Assembly: GCA_903813345.2 (NCBI GenBank)
Contig: CAIIXF020000004.1
Coordinates: forward strand, 23,065,985-23,129,984
Source of the DNA: Owenia fusiformis
Taxonomy: Eukaryota > Annelida > Polychaeta > Sabellida > Oweniidae
Direction: 5' to 3'
DNA length: 64,000 nt
The notes below the pieces were generated by a model. That model made no database searches. It had not been told where the DNA came from and saw only the letters and a list, made by a program, of their open reading frames with translations. The translations under genes and the position numbers were made by a program. Shown here one piece after another: positions 10,801-22,205 of the stretch. Numbering within the stretch: the first letter of the stretch is position 1; the number at the start of each line of letters is the position of its first letter.

Positions 10801-13800
10801 GGTAGATGATATGATAGGTTCTGGATAAATGAGAAGTGACAATTTGGATTTGAAAGTACTTAAGTTGTCTATCTCTTGGAGTTGTTGGGGTAGTTTGTTC
10901 CATTCTGAGATAGCTGTAAAAATGCATGTTTTCTTTAATATCACAGATCTTTTAGCGGGCAAGACAAATTCAGTTGGATTTCTCAAATAGAGAGGAGGTT
11001 GTTGTCTCTTATATTTATCAAATATGTTTTGAACGTATGAAGGAACTTTCCGATTTTGGATATTGAACATGAGGATCAGTCGATGAAACTTCCTCCTCGT
11101 CTCTAGTTTAGGCCAATTTAGAATATTGAGCACCTTTTCAGAAGATGACCCATGTATAGTTCCACTACAAATCAGAGCTGCCTTGTAGTAGAGCTGGTCA
11201 ATGCGTTTTAATTTGGAAATATCTGCACATCCATAGAGAATGTCGCAGAAATCAAAATGTGGTAAGATAAAAGATTTGAACATAAGATTTAGATGGTTTC
11301 CACTAAGTTCTTTACTTAACGCTTTAAGTGGATTTAAAAGCTTATAAATTTTCTTTGCAAGCTGGGTAATGTGGAGATTGAAAGATAATGTGGAGTCAAA
11401 GATAAAGCCAAGGTATTTATATGAAACACACCTTGGTATAGGTTCCGTTTCTCAATTTTAGGTCAGGGGTTATTATTTCATTCTTTTTTGGACTACTAAA
11501 CGTCAAATCATCACTTTTAGAGGGTTTGAATTTTAATTGCCATTCATCAGACCAATTGTTTATAGAATTTAGATCAGATTGGAGGGTGTTTATACAATCA
11601 GGCATATTATCATGGCTGAAGGGCTGATAAAGAGAAGTGTCATCTGCATACAGAAAACATTTGCTTAAAATATTATCAGGTAAATCGTTCATGTAAACTA
11701 AAAATAGCAAAGGTCCTAAGATGGACCCCTGGGGAACCCCTGAATTGATATAGTCGCTGGCTGACCATGAAGATTCATGTCCATCAATAAGCACTCTTAC
11801 TTTTCGATTGGTAAGATAAGATTCAATAAGTAGCATACTATTTGTACCAAAACCATGTGCACGTAACTTCTTAAGTAGTAGCTTATGGGGTAAAGTATCG
11901 AAGGCAGCCGATATATCAAGAAAAATTGCACGAACATCATTACCATTATCCATATTAGAAGATAGAAAAATCAAGAATACTAAAAAGTTGGTGTTGTGTG
12001 CTGTGACATGGGAGAAATCCACTTTGAAAATTAAATAAAAGGTTGTTTGATAGCAAGTGGTCAAACATCCTTTTAAAAATAACTCTCTCAGCTACCGTTG
12101 AAAGGCAGCTTAATGAAGTTATTGGACGGTAATTTGAGACAAGATTTTTGTCACTTTTCATGGCATGGGATAATATTCCCTAGTTAGTGTCATATTAGAT
12201 TAGACAGTCCATTTTGAATATGACCATTTTCAATTTTTGGAGTTTTCGTAACAAAATCTTGTCTACATAGTCTTGTTTACCCGTTCTCAGATTTTGAAAT
12301 CTTAGATAGGATAGGGAATGAATGAATTGAGACTCGAATTTTTACAGAGGATACAATTGACTGGCACGATTTAATTCGGCTTGGGATTGCTCTAATTAAC
12401 TTATATTTTTCATAAAGAAGTGCACATTACCATAATGTATATATCGAGCTTGTCCTGCTATAAGTAACCACAAAAATTGTTTCAATTAAACAATATATTT
12501 CACCACCCGCAAAATTGTTCTTAGTTGGTAATGTGCAAATCACCTAAAATCTTTTAAAACAATACATTAGAATAAAAATAACACATGTAATCATTATTAA
12601 TTATTTCTCTAGTTTCCATGGGTCAATGATCATTTTTCAACTAGCCGAGATAAAAACCGAGGGACTTAGATATATTGATATTTTTACATATATGTTGGTT
12701 TGCAATTAAACATTGTTTATATGGCACACGATGGGTTTGTTTAATATATTCCATAGAAATTATCATCCTTTCACCACTGGTGATGCCTAACACAGCTGAG
12801 TAAATGACAAAGGGCCTTTCATTGACATCATTTAGTATCATTCATTTATTCTATATTTATCAAAACCATTGTAAAATTGCATGATGAATAAACCGCATCT
12901 GCATGTTTTTTTTCACATGAACTATTTATCCTATGTTTTTGCATTTTACCTGGTTTGAACATTCTCTACTTATGAAAAAAATGGTTCTCACTGATAAAAA
13001 AGAGTGATTGTGAATGTCAAAAGATGTCAAAAATGACCACTTCTAGCGCACAAAAATAACATCACAGGTTTGAGCATTTGGTAGTTCACATCTAATATCA
13101 AGGAACTTAAGAAGCAGATGTTCAATGTATTATTTAGCAATGCAGTATACATTAGGGAGTTTAAGCTTGCAATGTTCTTGACAACTTAAACGTGAACGGA
13201 CAACATTTAAGCAATGCATTTGTATGGGCGATTGACCATACGTATAGGTTGGCGTTTCAATTTTATATGCAAGCTTAAACTCTTAAGCTAAATAGCATCT
13301 GTACAACGTATAAATTTTCACATACGATCACGTCCGGGGGTTTTACAAACAAATCCTAGCTCATAAATAAAGCAAATTACAAAATAACTGTCGGTTCCAC
13401 ACAAAGTGTTCCTGTTAGTCGCAAAGAAATTTTCTGCTGACTCATCAGCATAATCGGTATCAAAACCAGAACAGCAATTTCGCTTCTTTTGTTTAGATCC
13501 TCTACTAGGAAGTAGCGAAGCACACGCAGCCAAGTCTTGCTTGGAAATCATTCAACTAAGACGTCCTGTTCCTCCTTCCGGGTTGTACTGGATTGCACTA
13601 ACGCCTGACTTTGCTACCAGGCTCTACTGCGACATGGTAACTGATGGAGGGGGATTTACACTTGTGTGGACTTTCACCTTAACCGATTATAATAACTTTG
13701 CGAGTAAAGGCAATGATGTCACTCCTAGGCCAAACTGGGATATCAATATCTTTATGTCACCTATCTATACTCCTTTTGTCAAGGTCCCCGTCTCAACTAC

Positions 13801-14194
13801 CCCACCTGAATCAGAAGATGATTTGGGTGCCTTGAATTTCAAGTATTGGAAGCAAATAGGAAATGCGGATTTTGTTGTCAAATCAAACCTTGCCAATTGG
13901 ATAGCATGTACAGGCAAAGGGAGTATTTTGGAAGAAGATAAAGAGGGTCCTATCACGTGTAAAGTTGTAAAGTTTATTTCAACTGAACACCCAGAATGTA
14001 AAGATGACACCCCTACATACGTGAACTGGAGTCCAATATGTGGCTTAATTCTACAGAGAGATGGCAAAGATTATATTAACTTTGACATTGCCAGTTCTGC
14101 GTGTATTCCTAAATTTGACCCATGTGCAGAAGGCTCGGGTAAACGATATGTGAAAAATGTTGATATCCCACGTGGCAATGTCTACATACGTTGA
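7830..14194 (+). CDS. Gene C: secreted coiled-coil fibrinogen-like protein (4 exons)
   Basis: Predicted exons are 7830-7884, 8744-8938, 9184-9243 and 13497-14194. All junctions have GT/AG and all introns are phase 1. The joined length is 1008 nt, giving 335 residues. Exon 1 is a signal peptide (MDLQYGVYFSLITLALILS). Exon 2 is a charged coiled coil preceded by a Cys-rich start. Exon 3 is a short basic linker ending Cys-Thr-Cys. Exon 4 is the fibrinogen-like domain. The layout parallels gene G, but the sequence is more diverged and has two extra cysteines in the last domain. AATAAA at 14214-14219 follows the stop closely. Intron 1 holds a fold-back element; intron 3 holds a MITE, a LINE relic and another MITE. 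Extra exons in the 4.2-kb intron 3 cannot be excluded. Confidence 0.75.
8030..8536. repeat. Fold-back element with ~125-bp inverted arms (intron 1 of gene C)
   Basis: The left arm (about 8030-8155) and right arm (about 8400-8536) are inverted copies: 'ggtatggcaagtgatttt', 'gagtactttctg' and 'taaatacagt' recur in reverse. No ORF of note. The spacer (8200-8345) resembles 14540-14780 in inverse orientation, so this is a dispersed family. Confidence 0.8.
9808..10117. mobile_element. MITE with 22-bp inverted repeats TTTAGCCCCGTTTACACTG
   Basis: A 310-bp element in intron 3 of gene C. It starts TTTAGCCCCGTTTACACTG and ends with the exact inverse. The inside is rich in 'GACCGG/GGACTT' words on both arms. 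Superfamily not assigned: the ends recall PIF/Harbinger or hAT MITEs, but the target duplication is not clear. Confidence 0.75.
10486..12180 (-). mobile_element. Degenerate LINE fragment (jockey/CR1-like reverse transcriptase) in intron 3 of gene C
   Basis: A 5'-truncated minus-strand copy. Three pieces in shifted frames give the reverse transcriptase: 'NYRPITSLSCLSTVAE' (12161-11955), then 'AAFDTLPHKLL', 'SGVPQGSILGPLLF' and catalytic YADD (12064-11417), then the C-terminal part with a Cys-x-Cys...His...Cys-like motif (11283-10486). Frameshifts near 11950 and 11400 make it inactive. It is related to the relic at 32880-35960 but not to the PHD LINE. Confidence 0.85.
12181..13154. other. Intron 3 sequence, nothing recognised
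   Basis: AT-rich intronic DNA of gene C between the LINE relic and the second MITE. No exon with matching phase-1 signals was noticed. Confidence 0.45.
13155..13282 (-). mobile_element. MITE copy 2, terminal inverted repeat GAGTTTAAGC
   Basis: Reverse-complement copy of the element at 1079-1208 with about 17-bp terminal inverted repeats. It sits just before the last exon of gene C and is flanked by TTA on both sides (TTA|GGGAG...CTC|TTA). Confidence 0.8.
13497..14194 (+). CDS. Gene C exon 4: fibrinogen-like domain
   Basis: The exon opens after 'cttttgtttag' in phase 1 and ends at TGA 14194. It carries 'PPSGLYWIAL', 'LYCDMVTDGGGFTLVW' and eight cysteines. An in-frame ATG at 13541 exists, but the upstream open frame and the splice acceptor show it is internal. 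The C-terminal 'PRGNVYIR' equals the end of genes A and G. Confidence 0.85.
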
Positions 14195-14260
14195 TATCCT
14201 GTCACCAACATAAAATAAAAACAAGTCTTAAAAGACAAAAAAGAATATACTATATGTATA

Positions 14261-14800
14261 CAGGATGGGCCAAGAATAATCAATTTTTAAGAAGCTTTGA
14301 TACTAAGACTGACTCATATCCATTGATTAAAGAAGCAATGCCATATCAATCGAACATTTCGAAAAATTATGAATAGGGACCCATGTCAATCATTTTTTTC
14401 AAAATGTTCAACCTATTTACTAAAAAGAGGATCTCCCTTTTCTGATTTTTATTGCATGAAAAGATTATTCAAAAAGGGGTCTACAACTTCTTCAAAAGTA
14501 GAATGGTATTGAAAGTTTAGTTTCGAAGATATAAATTTTCGATGACCAACATTATGCTGAAAACAATGGATAGCACGAGTTTTCCCTATGGGAAAATAAC
14601 ATGGGATATGTGGTTTTTAACTTTAAAGCATTCCAATACCAATCCCCTTTTCAGAAGTTGTAAATATAGTGCAGAAGAAACTTTCTGTATGGTTAAATCG
14701 ATAAAAACAGAATCCTCTTTTTAGAAAATAGCCTAACATTTTCTAAAAAGTGCCCAGATGGGGTCCTAGACCATAATTTTGGACCCCAATTGATTGATAT
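14261..14800. repeat. Dispersed repeat related to the intron 1 fold-back spacer
   Basis: Positions 14500-14780 share 'tttcgatgaccaa', 'gaaaacaatggatagca' and 'aaaaagtgcc' with the 8200-8345 region in the opposite orientation. The start (TA|CAGGATGGGCC at 14261) resembles a mariner end. No gene is seen. Confidence 0.55.
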
Positions 14801-16559
14801 TTAAAGTTTTTAGTCACCCTTCCCTTTGGCTTTTGCGCTTATATATTCAGTGTTTGATATTTTAAATGAGCAATTGCACACTTGAAAACTAAACATCAGC
14901 TTCCAAAAAGATTGAAAATAAAAATGATCCCAACCTATACTTCCTTCAATTTACGTACCGTGATGTTGTATTATCAGTGCTAGCTGTATATAGCTATTTT
15001 ACGAGTATGCTTTTCACGATATGGTACCACGTACGAAAATTCATAAAAATGAGAGAAAATCTAGTTCTCAAGTTTTTCCCGCTTCAGAAATGAAATATCG
15101 ATGTAATGCGCATGCGGCAAATAACTTGCGGAATGCCGTACAGTTTGAATAAAAAAATAAGAAAGGCCGAACTGTTTGAATAGAAAAATGAAAAGTTCGA
15201 GATAAAAAACAATTCCCCACCAAGTTCAGCCAAGATCAGGCGAGAGGCTATACAGGAAATTATTGAAACCTAGCTGGAAGTAGGAGAAAAAGTGTGGAGA
15301 AGAATATCAAAAATCCTATGAATTATATGTAGGACCCCAGGAGGGGTCCCTTAAATGACAAAAATTCGTATCTGCAATTCTATTGATAAACAATTAGATG
15401 AGAAATAAATAGGTTTATGTACGATTGTGGTTTTACAGGAATGATGCACATGCATCTCATACGATGAAAAATGATATCTGTGTACAACGTTTTAAGGCGC
15501 TCGCTCAATAATTTCAGAAAATAATTGTATTTTGTATTGAATTCTTTTATCATTTTCACATGATGTAGAGGAATGTCTAAAACTTATGTTGGTACCATAT
15601 TTTTTTGTTAATTTTGAAATTTGCAGAAATTATAAGCCCTAACCAAATGTTACTGAAAATGGATAAAATGTTATTTTCAATATCCGCGATTCTTCGACCC
15701 TTCAACACCCTTCCCCTGAAAATGTTTAAGCTGCAGTCTTAAAGCACTGTGGCTAGTCGATCTATGTGGATGCAGTCATTTATATGTAATGTATCGTGGG
15801 TACTCGCGTACATTATAGGGAATGGGATCATTGCAAAAATATGACAGCAAATCGAGGTAAGTGATCTCAGAGTTTCTACTTAACATTGTGACTTGAAATC
15901 TTGCACACATATTCAATATACATAGTATGACAATGTGTGAAAGTTTCAGCTACCATATTCCTGTTATAGGGAAGATATTTGAAAAACATTTCGTAAACGT
16001 CAACATATATGTATAAAATGGATGCACCTATGTAACATTTGGATTCAGAACGGTAACAAATGGATGCTTTAATAAATTATACTTTTATCATGATGATTTA
16101 TTTACTGATGGACAACTGGCCAGGTTTTCTTTGTATCCATTGTTTGGATAAACATTCCTCATTCAGTAAAGTAATTAGCCACCCCATTACAAGTAGTCTA
16201 AAGGCACCCTCATGAAAAATTGAAAATACTATATATAAACCCATCAACTGGAAAATGCCATTACAGATGAAATAAAGGACCCACGGTCCTGTGCTCACAC
16301 AGTGTAGAACCTACAGAGGAATGTATATCCTGATTTACAAACAAAAGTATTGGTAAATATGAGATCAATTAAAGATGATTTGTTGTAGTCAAAAGAAAAA
16401 CTATGAATTTGACCTAGATTTTGGCCTAGGCCTTTTAGTGTTCAAATTTTGAAGGAAAGTAGATTTTGAGGGACGGCTTCTATTGTAGATTCTTATTAAG
16501 TTGGCTGCATCCAAGCTGTATCTAGTGTTGTGTTGTTACAATTGATAATTTTCTCAAGC
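14801..16559. other. Intergenic, repeat-derived; no gene seen
   Basis: AT-rich DNA. One arm of an inverted repeat (15745-15822) is recognisable. The rest shows no open frame or RNA gene I can support. Confidence 0.45.
15745..15822. repeat. Inverted repeat arm (partner 20210-20275)
   Basis: 'cactgtggctagtcgatcta' followed by 'tgtggatgcagtca' recurs in reverse complement at 20210-20275. The two arms enclose the GGAC element and the L1-like insertion. Confidence 0.7.
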
Positions 16560-16929
16560 CCCATTGACTTAACATGGGATACCAAAATAGCGATTTTTGA
16601 GATTTCAAAATGCCATAACTTCCGAACCGGAAGTCGGATCAAAATCTGGTTTGCAGATTCGGATTCCTTGGACAATTTTACACATATTTCATAACTTATA
16701 CATTGAATTACAAGAATTTTTTATTGTGACCTACTTTTCGGATGCCATATCTCAAAAACGGTAAGAGTGATCAAAAACAACTTGCCTGTCGGGATTGGCT
16801 TTTTTCCAAGGAATATGATTAAAAAACGAAGCAAAAATATTCAAGGACGACTGAGAAAATTGACAAAAATGACAAAGTACTGGATTTGACCTAGTTCTTG
16901 GCCTTTGACCTGGTTTAAACCGAATTACA

Positions 16930-17005
16930 CCTAGATCTGGACTTGGACCTGAACTGGACCTTGACTTGGACCTGGACCTGGACTTGGACCTGGAAATGGA
17001 CTGGA
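16930..17005 (+). repeat. Hexanucleotide-like repeat (GGACYT)n
   Basis: A run of GGACCT and GGACTT words with a few substitutions. It would encode no known product. Confidence 0.8.
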
Positions 17006-17221
17006 CTGGTATTTTTTCAATCTTTTCTTCACTTCTCTTGACTTTCTATAAGGCTATCGTCAGATCGATTTTTCTCGAAATTTAAAAATCAGCAATTTCT
17101 CGGAAACTGGGCGAACTTGGGAAATGGCGATGATAGGTCAAATAGACATTATGGATATGCATAAAATGAATGTGGAAATGACTCAATCCGAATAACAGTT
17201 GTAATTGGTGCAGCCAATGTT

Positions 17222-17272
17222 GACAGACGGACGGACCAACGGACGGACGGACCAACGGACGGACGGACGCCT
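17222..17272 (+). repeat. (GGAC)n microsatellite
   Basis: Tandem 'ggacggaccaac' units close to the terminal hairpin of the repeat element. The reverse complement array occurs at 23855-23908. Confidence 0.9.
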
Positions 17273-17454
17273 GGTCGATCCCATAGTCTCACTGTGTGAG
17301 CCAAAAACTATGGTTTTATCGCTGATATTGTTAATTTGAGAAACGGGTCCATAACATGTAAAGATGACAATGAAAATGTTGAAATTAGGTACGCTAATGA
17401 AGTGAATTCAGAGCAAAAGACCCATCGACTCACTGGAATACCCACAAATCAAGT

Positions 17455-19520
17455 TTCATAGCCTTGCCAAAGTCGGTCTATTTTTCTTATCTTGATTTCT
17501 ATTATGACCGCCTTGTACCTAAGAGAAAGCCATGTGCTTTACCGACCAAATGTTTTTGTCCGTAAAATTTGACAAATCAACGACGGCCCTACATTGCCTG
17601 ACTAGGTCTTCGTGCATTTCCATCGCGAATTCAGTTTCGATTTTGAATCAACATTGAATTGCATGATTTCATTTAGACGAGTATTAATGACTGCTTACAT
17701 TCCAATGTACATTTAATAACATAATATATTGTAACTCTCAAGAAACACTCGATCAGATCATTGAATTTCAAGTCCTAGACGGGTAGTTTGCTTTTTTATG
17801 CAGGTCAACCTGATAACGTTTTGATTAAAAATACAATAATCAAAGCTCTTGCAATATCGAAACTAACATATCTTGCGTCAACCATTCTCTTTCCAAACAA
17901 TATCATCGAACAAGTGCAAAACCTTATTAATTCCTTTATGTGGAACGGCAAACCACCCCTAATAAGCAATTATACGACAATAGGAGAAATAGAAAATGGA
18001 GGAATCAAATCAATCCATTTAGACTCGCAAATAAAAGCGTTACAAATACAATGGGTGAAGAGATTATATAATAACCACGGGGCCAAATGGAAACTTTTCT
18101 TTTATAAATTATTCCCTAATATTGACTCAAAAGAAATCTTTCAAGCAAAATTCAAAAATGATGCCCTTAATACTTTTCCACCTTTTTATCTCTCAATTAT
18201 GAAAACCTGGAGTAAAGTTCACAACGATGAACCCTATGATAAAACTACAATAATGAACGAAACTATTTGGAACAATAAATGGTTAACAATAAATAATAAA
18301 ACAGTAAATTACACAAATTGGAAAATCCGAGGAGTAAAACAAATCAAAGACCTTATGAAAGAAAATGGAGAATTACTAGGATACGAAGATTTCTTCCAAA
18401 AGTACAATATCACTACACCTTTTGTAACATATTATGGAATAATTCATGCTATCCCGAGAAATTGGAAAACGCTTTTGCGAAATGAACATGAAAATATTAA
18501 AATTCTAGGTGCAAACGACATTCAAGTAAAAAAATCTATCATAAATATTAAACACATCAACACCAAACAAATATACTGGTATATTATAAAAGATATTTTT
18601 AAAGAACCAACAGGGAAACGACTTCAATGAAAAATACAATCTCTCCGAATATGAATGGAAATCGACCTTTAGATTACCCTTTGAGGTTGCCCGTGAACCA
18701 ATAATACAAAGCTTTCAATATAAACTCTTATCAAACCTCACGCCATGCAATTCATTTCTGTTTAATAAAAAAATCTCAGCATCAAACTTATGCGACAAAT
18801 GTAACCTTGGCCAAATCGACGATACCCTTCATTTCTACATCAATTGCCCAACAGTAGTGAATTTCTGGAATGACATGTCAATTTTTCTCAATAACATCCA
18901 ATTAAACAATAGGGATATATTACTAGGAGTTACAAATAATCAAGAAAATGACAATAAATCCGTACTAAACTATTGCCTACTTTACGCAAAAATTACATTC
19001 ACTCTTCCAAATTGAGTAATTCGATAATCAACATCAACGGTTTTAAAAATATCTTAAGAAACAAAATAAAAAATGAATTAAGAATATCAACAGAAAACCA
19101 GACTAGGCCAATCTTTATTAAAAAATGGATTTCTATTCTTAACAAACTAGAGATACGTTTTTAACACAAACCTAACTGTATTTACTTGCGTCTTTATTAC
19201 CTAGTATTCTATTTTCACCATTCTATGTACCTGTATACTATGATTATGTTGTACAAACATGTCCCTTTTATTATGTTTTTATATTCGTTAACAACGAGGT
19301 AATATTGTAAACGATTAAAAGTATCCAAAACTGTGTTTATGTGTGTGAATTATGATGTATTGTAAATTGTAATTGTAAAAGTAAAAATGATAATAAATAT
19401 ATTATGATAAAAAAAAAAGATAACGTTTTGATTGGTCAATCAGCCTGAAGTCACACGTTGTGTCCATGTCCATATTGTCAATCAATATGGTTTTGCGATA
19501 CCCTTAGGCATTAACATTCC
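17455..19520. repeat. AGCCTTGCC-family repeat, split by an L1-like insertion
   Basis: It starts TAGCCTTGCCAAAGTCGGT, an end also seen at 44616 and inverted at 60098. Positions 17515-17811 and 19434-19510 match 59380-59970 continuously, with the L1-like element 17827-19418 in between. Confidence 0.7.
17827..19418 (+). mobile_element. 5'-truncated L1-like retrotransposon
   Basis: Flanked by the 15-bp target duplication GATAACGTTTTGATT (17812-17826 and 19419-19433). It ends in A10 after AATAAA at 19393-19398. These are hallmarks of L1 target-primed reverse transcription. It encodes the part of ORF2 downstream of the reverse transcriptase (about 17830-19164): 'YLASTILFPNN', 'WNGKPPLI', and a C-terminal Cys-x2-Cys...His-x4-Cys motif near 18790-18850. 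A one-base frameshift near 18612 breaks the frame. The empty site is at 59877-59905. Confidence 0.9.
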
Positions 19521-20970
19521 TTGAAGGTGACAATGAGCAGCCAACAGATGGACCATCCGTAAATCTTGATGATTTTGTCAGCTCAGCTGAACGAGCCTCC
19601 AGATTCCTTGAAACAAATTACCATCATTCAAGAATAGTATTATCTATTTACAATTTTTTGAAATCGTGGTAAGTGGAATTTTTCCAATTACCAATATAGC
19701 ATTATTATTGTTTTCAGACACTGTGGATTAAAATATTAAAAAACACACATTCAAAATGATTCAGTTGAAACCTAGCCAGTCTGTTCAATGAATCCAATCA
19801 GAACGTCTACTAATCCACATGATACATCATCTGATCATAATTAAATTGCTTTTTTAAAGCTGATATTTCATACCATAACTCCAAAAATATTATAGAACGC
19901 ATTGTATTTGTATTTTACTTCACACAGACATATTTGTGTATGTGAAATAATTATATTACTTGAATTTTTTATTCCCCATTACAAGGTAAACCTATGGCAA
20001 ATTATACATACCTTCTCACAGCTATGAGCGAGATGATAAAACTAGTCGAGTGAACTCGTTTGAGTTATCTATTCTCCGTAAAAATATCAGAGAATGTGTG
20101 TTTATAGCGTAGCTTTGGTTTTGTAAATCAATGAAGTATGATATACACGGATGAGTAAATATAGATTATTTAAACAGAAGTGCAAAATTCTTCCATTGAA
20201 AAGTACAGAGGCGGGTACTCACGAAACATTACATGTGCCTGACTGCATCCACATAGATCGACTAGCCACAGTGTAAAGAACTAATATTTTCTGACTTTGT
20301 TCAATTTTGAATCTCGCACATTATGGCTTTAACCTAGCATCCTACCTTTGTTAGTTTCAAAGTTATTGTGATCCAAGGAAATATTCTAAGCTTCCATAGC
20401 CGAAAACATTTTCCAGTGAAATCGCGAACATACCCCTATATGATCTTGAAATGTCAATATCTTCAAAAATCACGGACTAATTCTAATGAAATATGGCTCA
20501 AAACATTGAATATTGGATTTTCTTTTGATTTTTTAAAGATATTTGATGAAGGGCTTCTCAGATTTCTGGTCACAGGGGGCAACTTCCTTCCACGAGAGGC
20601 CCCCTCTAACTGTTGGTGTAGATAACATACCCCTGAACTGTTGAACGGTTAAAACTGCTTCAAAATGATCAATGAAAGTGTGAAATGTGTTTTTTGCTTA
20701 AATAGTGTCCCTTTTGTCATATGGTAGGGTTTTAAACTTGTATCTCTAACTGAAAGCTGTTTAAGATCATTCAATGTGTTTCAACAATTTCCATGAATCA
20801 CATAGGTAAAATTTTGTACAATATCTAATTTCTAGTCATGTTTGTTAAACGCTTGTAATTTCTTCAAAATTTAAGACTGAGCATAAATTATGGCATCAAC
20901 CAAACTTTAGACCTTTCTTGACAACATGTGATAATATGAGTCTATTCATGCAAGTATTAAGGACAATATA
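19521..20970. other. Intergenic, no gene seen
   Basis: AT-rich. It contains the inverted arm 20210-20275. No exon or RNA gene is recognised. Confidence 0.45.
20210..20275. repeat. Inverted repeat arm (partner 15745-15822)
   Basis: Reverse complement of 15745-15822: 'tgactgcatccacatagatc' then 'gactagccacagtg'. Similarity stops beyond about 75 bp on each side. Confidence 0.7.
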
Positions 20971-21007
20971 GCCCGTTGCAGGGGTTCACTTTTTTTGGAC
21001 CACCCTG
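20970..21007 (-). mobile_element. Mariner-type terminus
   Basis: 'ggaccaccctg' followed by TA reads inverted as TA|CAGGGTGGTCC, a typical Tc1/mariner end. The other end could be TA|CAGGATGGGCC at 14261, but similarity is limited to about 17 bp. Confidence 0.4.
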
Positions 21008-22205
21008 TATAAGACCAAATATACACACTAAACCAACTCAATCACATTGAATGTAGTTCTGATCCTTATATAGAAATATACTATGGAAATAAATAAATAA
21101 GTGAATAAATAAATAAATAACATAACGTAACGTAACTATGAAATGGCTTTATTATTTGATTATTGCATTGTAATGTTAATCCAATCGTCACCAGTATAGT
21201 TTGTTTAAACGAGTTCGGCGAGATACATATCATTGACAATTTGCATTTTGGTTCATCGAATCAGGAATAGATATGCTTTCTTAAAAATCATTTAATATCC
21301 TTTCCAATTTCTTGATTATAAACGCATACCATGTTCATTATATTTTCAAATTTTGTATCAAACCCATGGATGTAGGACGAAAAATAAGCTAGACAAACGT
21401 TAATAGGCGAGGCACAAATATACTTAATGAGGTATTAAGTCATTTTGTCTTTAAGTGTTACAGTACATGTATTTATTAAAAAAGTCTGAATAAATATAAA
21501 TATGTACGATTGATACAATCATATTAAATCTAAATAGTAGTTATCACTCATTCATCAATAAGAGTATGGACTGGGGAAAAAATATAATATCGGGAGCATG
21601 TAGTTTGCATGTTCTAATCCAGAATATATTATTTGTACAATGATGTCGTATTTTTATATGAATAAAAGTATAAAAAATACCCGTGTATTTCAAATACCCG
21701 TGTGGTATCTTAGGGGAACCATCTCATTATTCAAAGTACAATAAGACAATTTATTATCATTATCATGATATCATTTCTATCCACAAGCTGATATCAAATA
21801 TTTACAGTGTGTGCGAAGCGAACAAATCTTAATTCAATATCAACGATGAAATTGTATCACGAGAAATGATCTGATAATGGGCTTATCCCATGATTACAAT
21901 CAGGAAACGATATCAGCCGCATATATATGGGCTAATAAACACTTTTTCTTGAAAAGACCATACGGATCTCCATAATATCAGAAATATCACGAGCTGTTAT
22001 TGTACAGATAACAAAATAAAAGTTTGAATCAAATATGGTGAGAAATTATTTGATTAGCTAAATTAAATAAACACTCAATAAATGGTATTAACGGGTTTAT
22101 TGTTTTTCCTCAAACAAATACTAAGTTTCAAAACACAATTACGCGTATTGAAATGTATGTATTTATTATTATTTTCTATCGATTCTCGCGAATGAATACT
22201 ATACC

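Larger units (their letters stand above)
16560..17302 (-). mobile_element. Repeat with terminal hairpin GGCTCACA...GTGAGCC and (GGAC)n array, copy 1
   Basis: The right edge ends '...ctcactgtgtgagcc' after a GGAC/GGACC tandem array at about 17222-17272. Inside lies a degenerate GGACCT/GGACTT array (about 16930-17005). The same structure is found inverted at 23820-24695. The left boundary is approximate. Confidence 0.65.

Noticed and set aside
16033-16300. Short minus-strand frame with a hydrophobic stretch (16098-16298)
   Set aside because: No acceptor/donor or homology recognised; in repeat-derived DNA.
14261-21007. One 6.7-kb mariner-type element spanning both CAGG(A/G)TGG ends
   Set aside because: End similarity is only about 17 bp and interior inverted homology is limited to one 75-bp arm pair; two unrelated ends are more likely.
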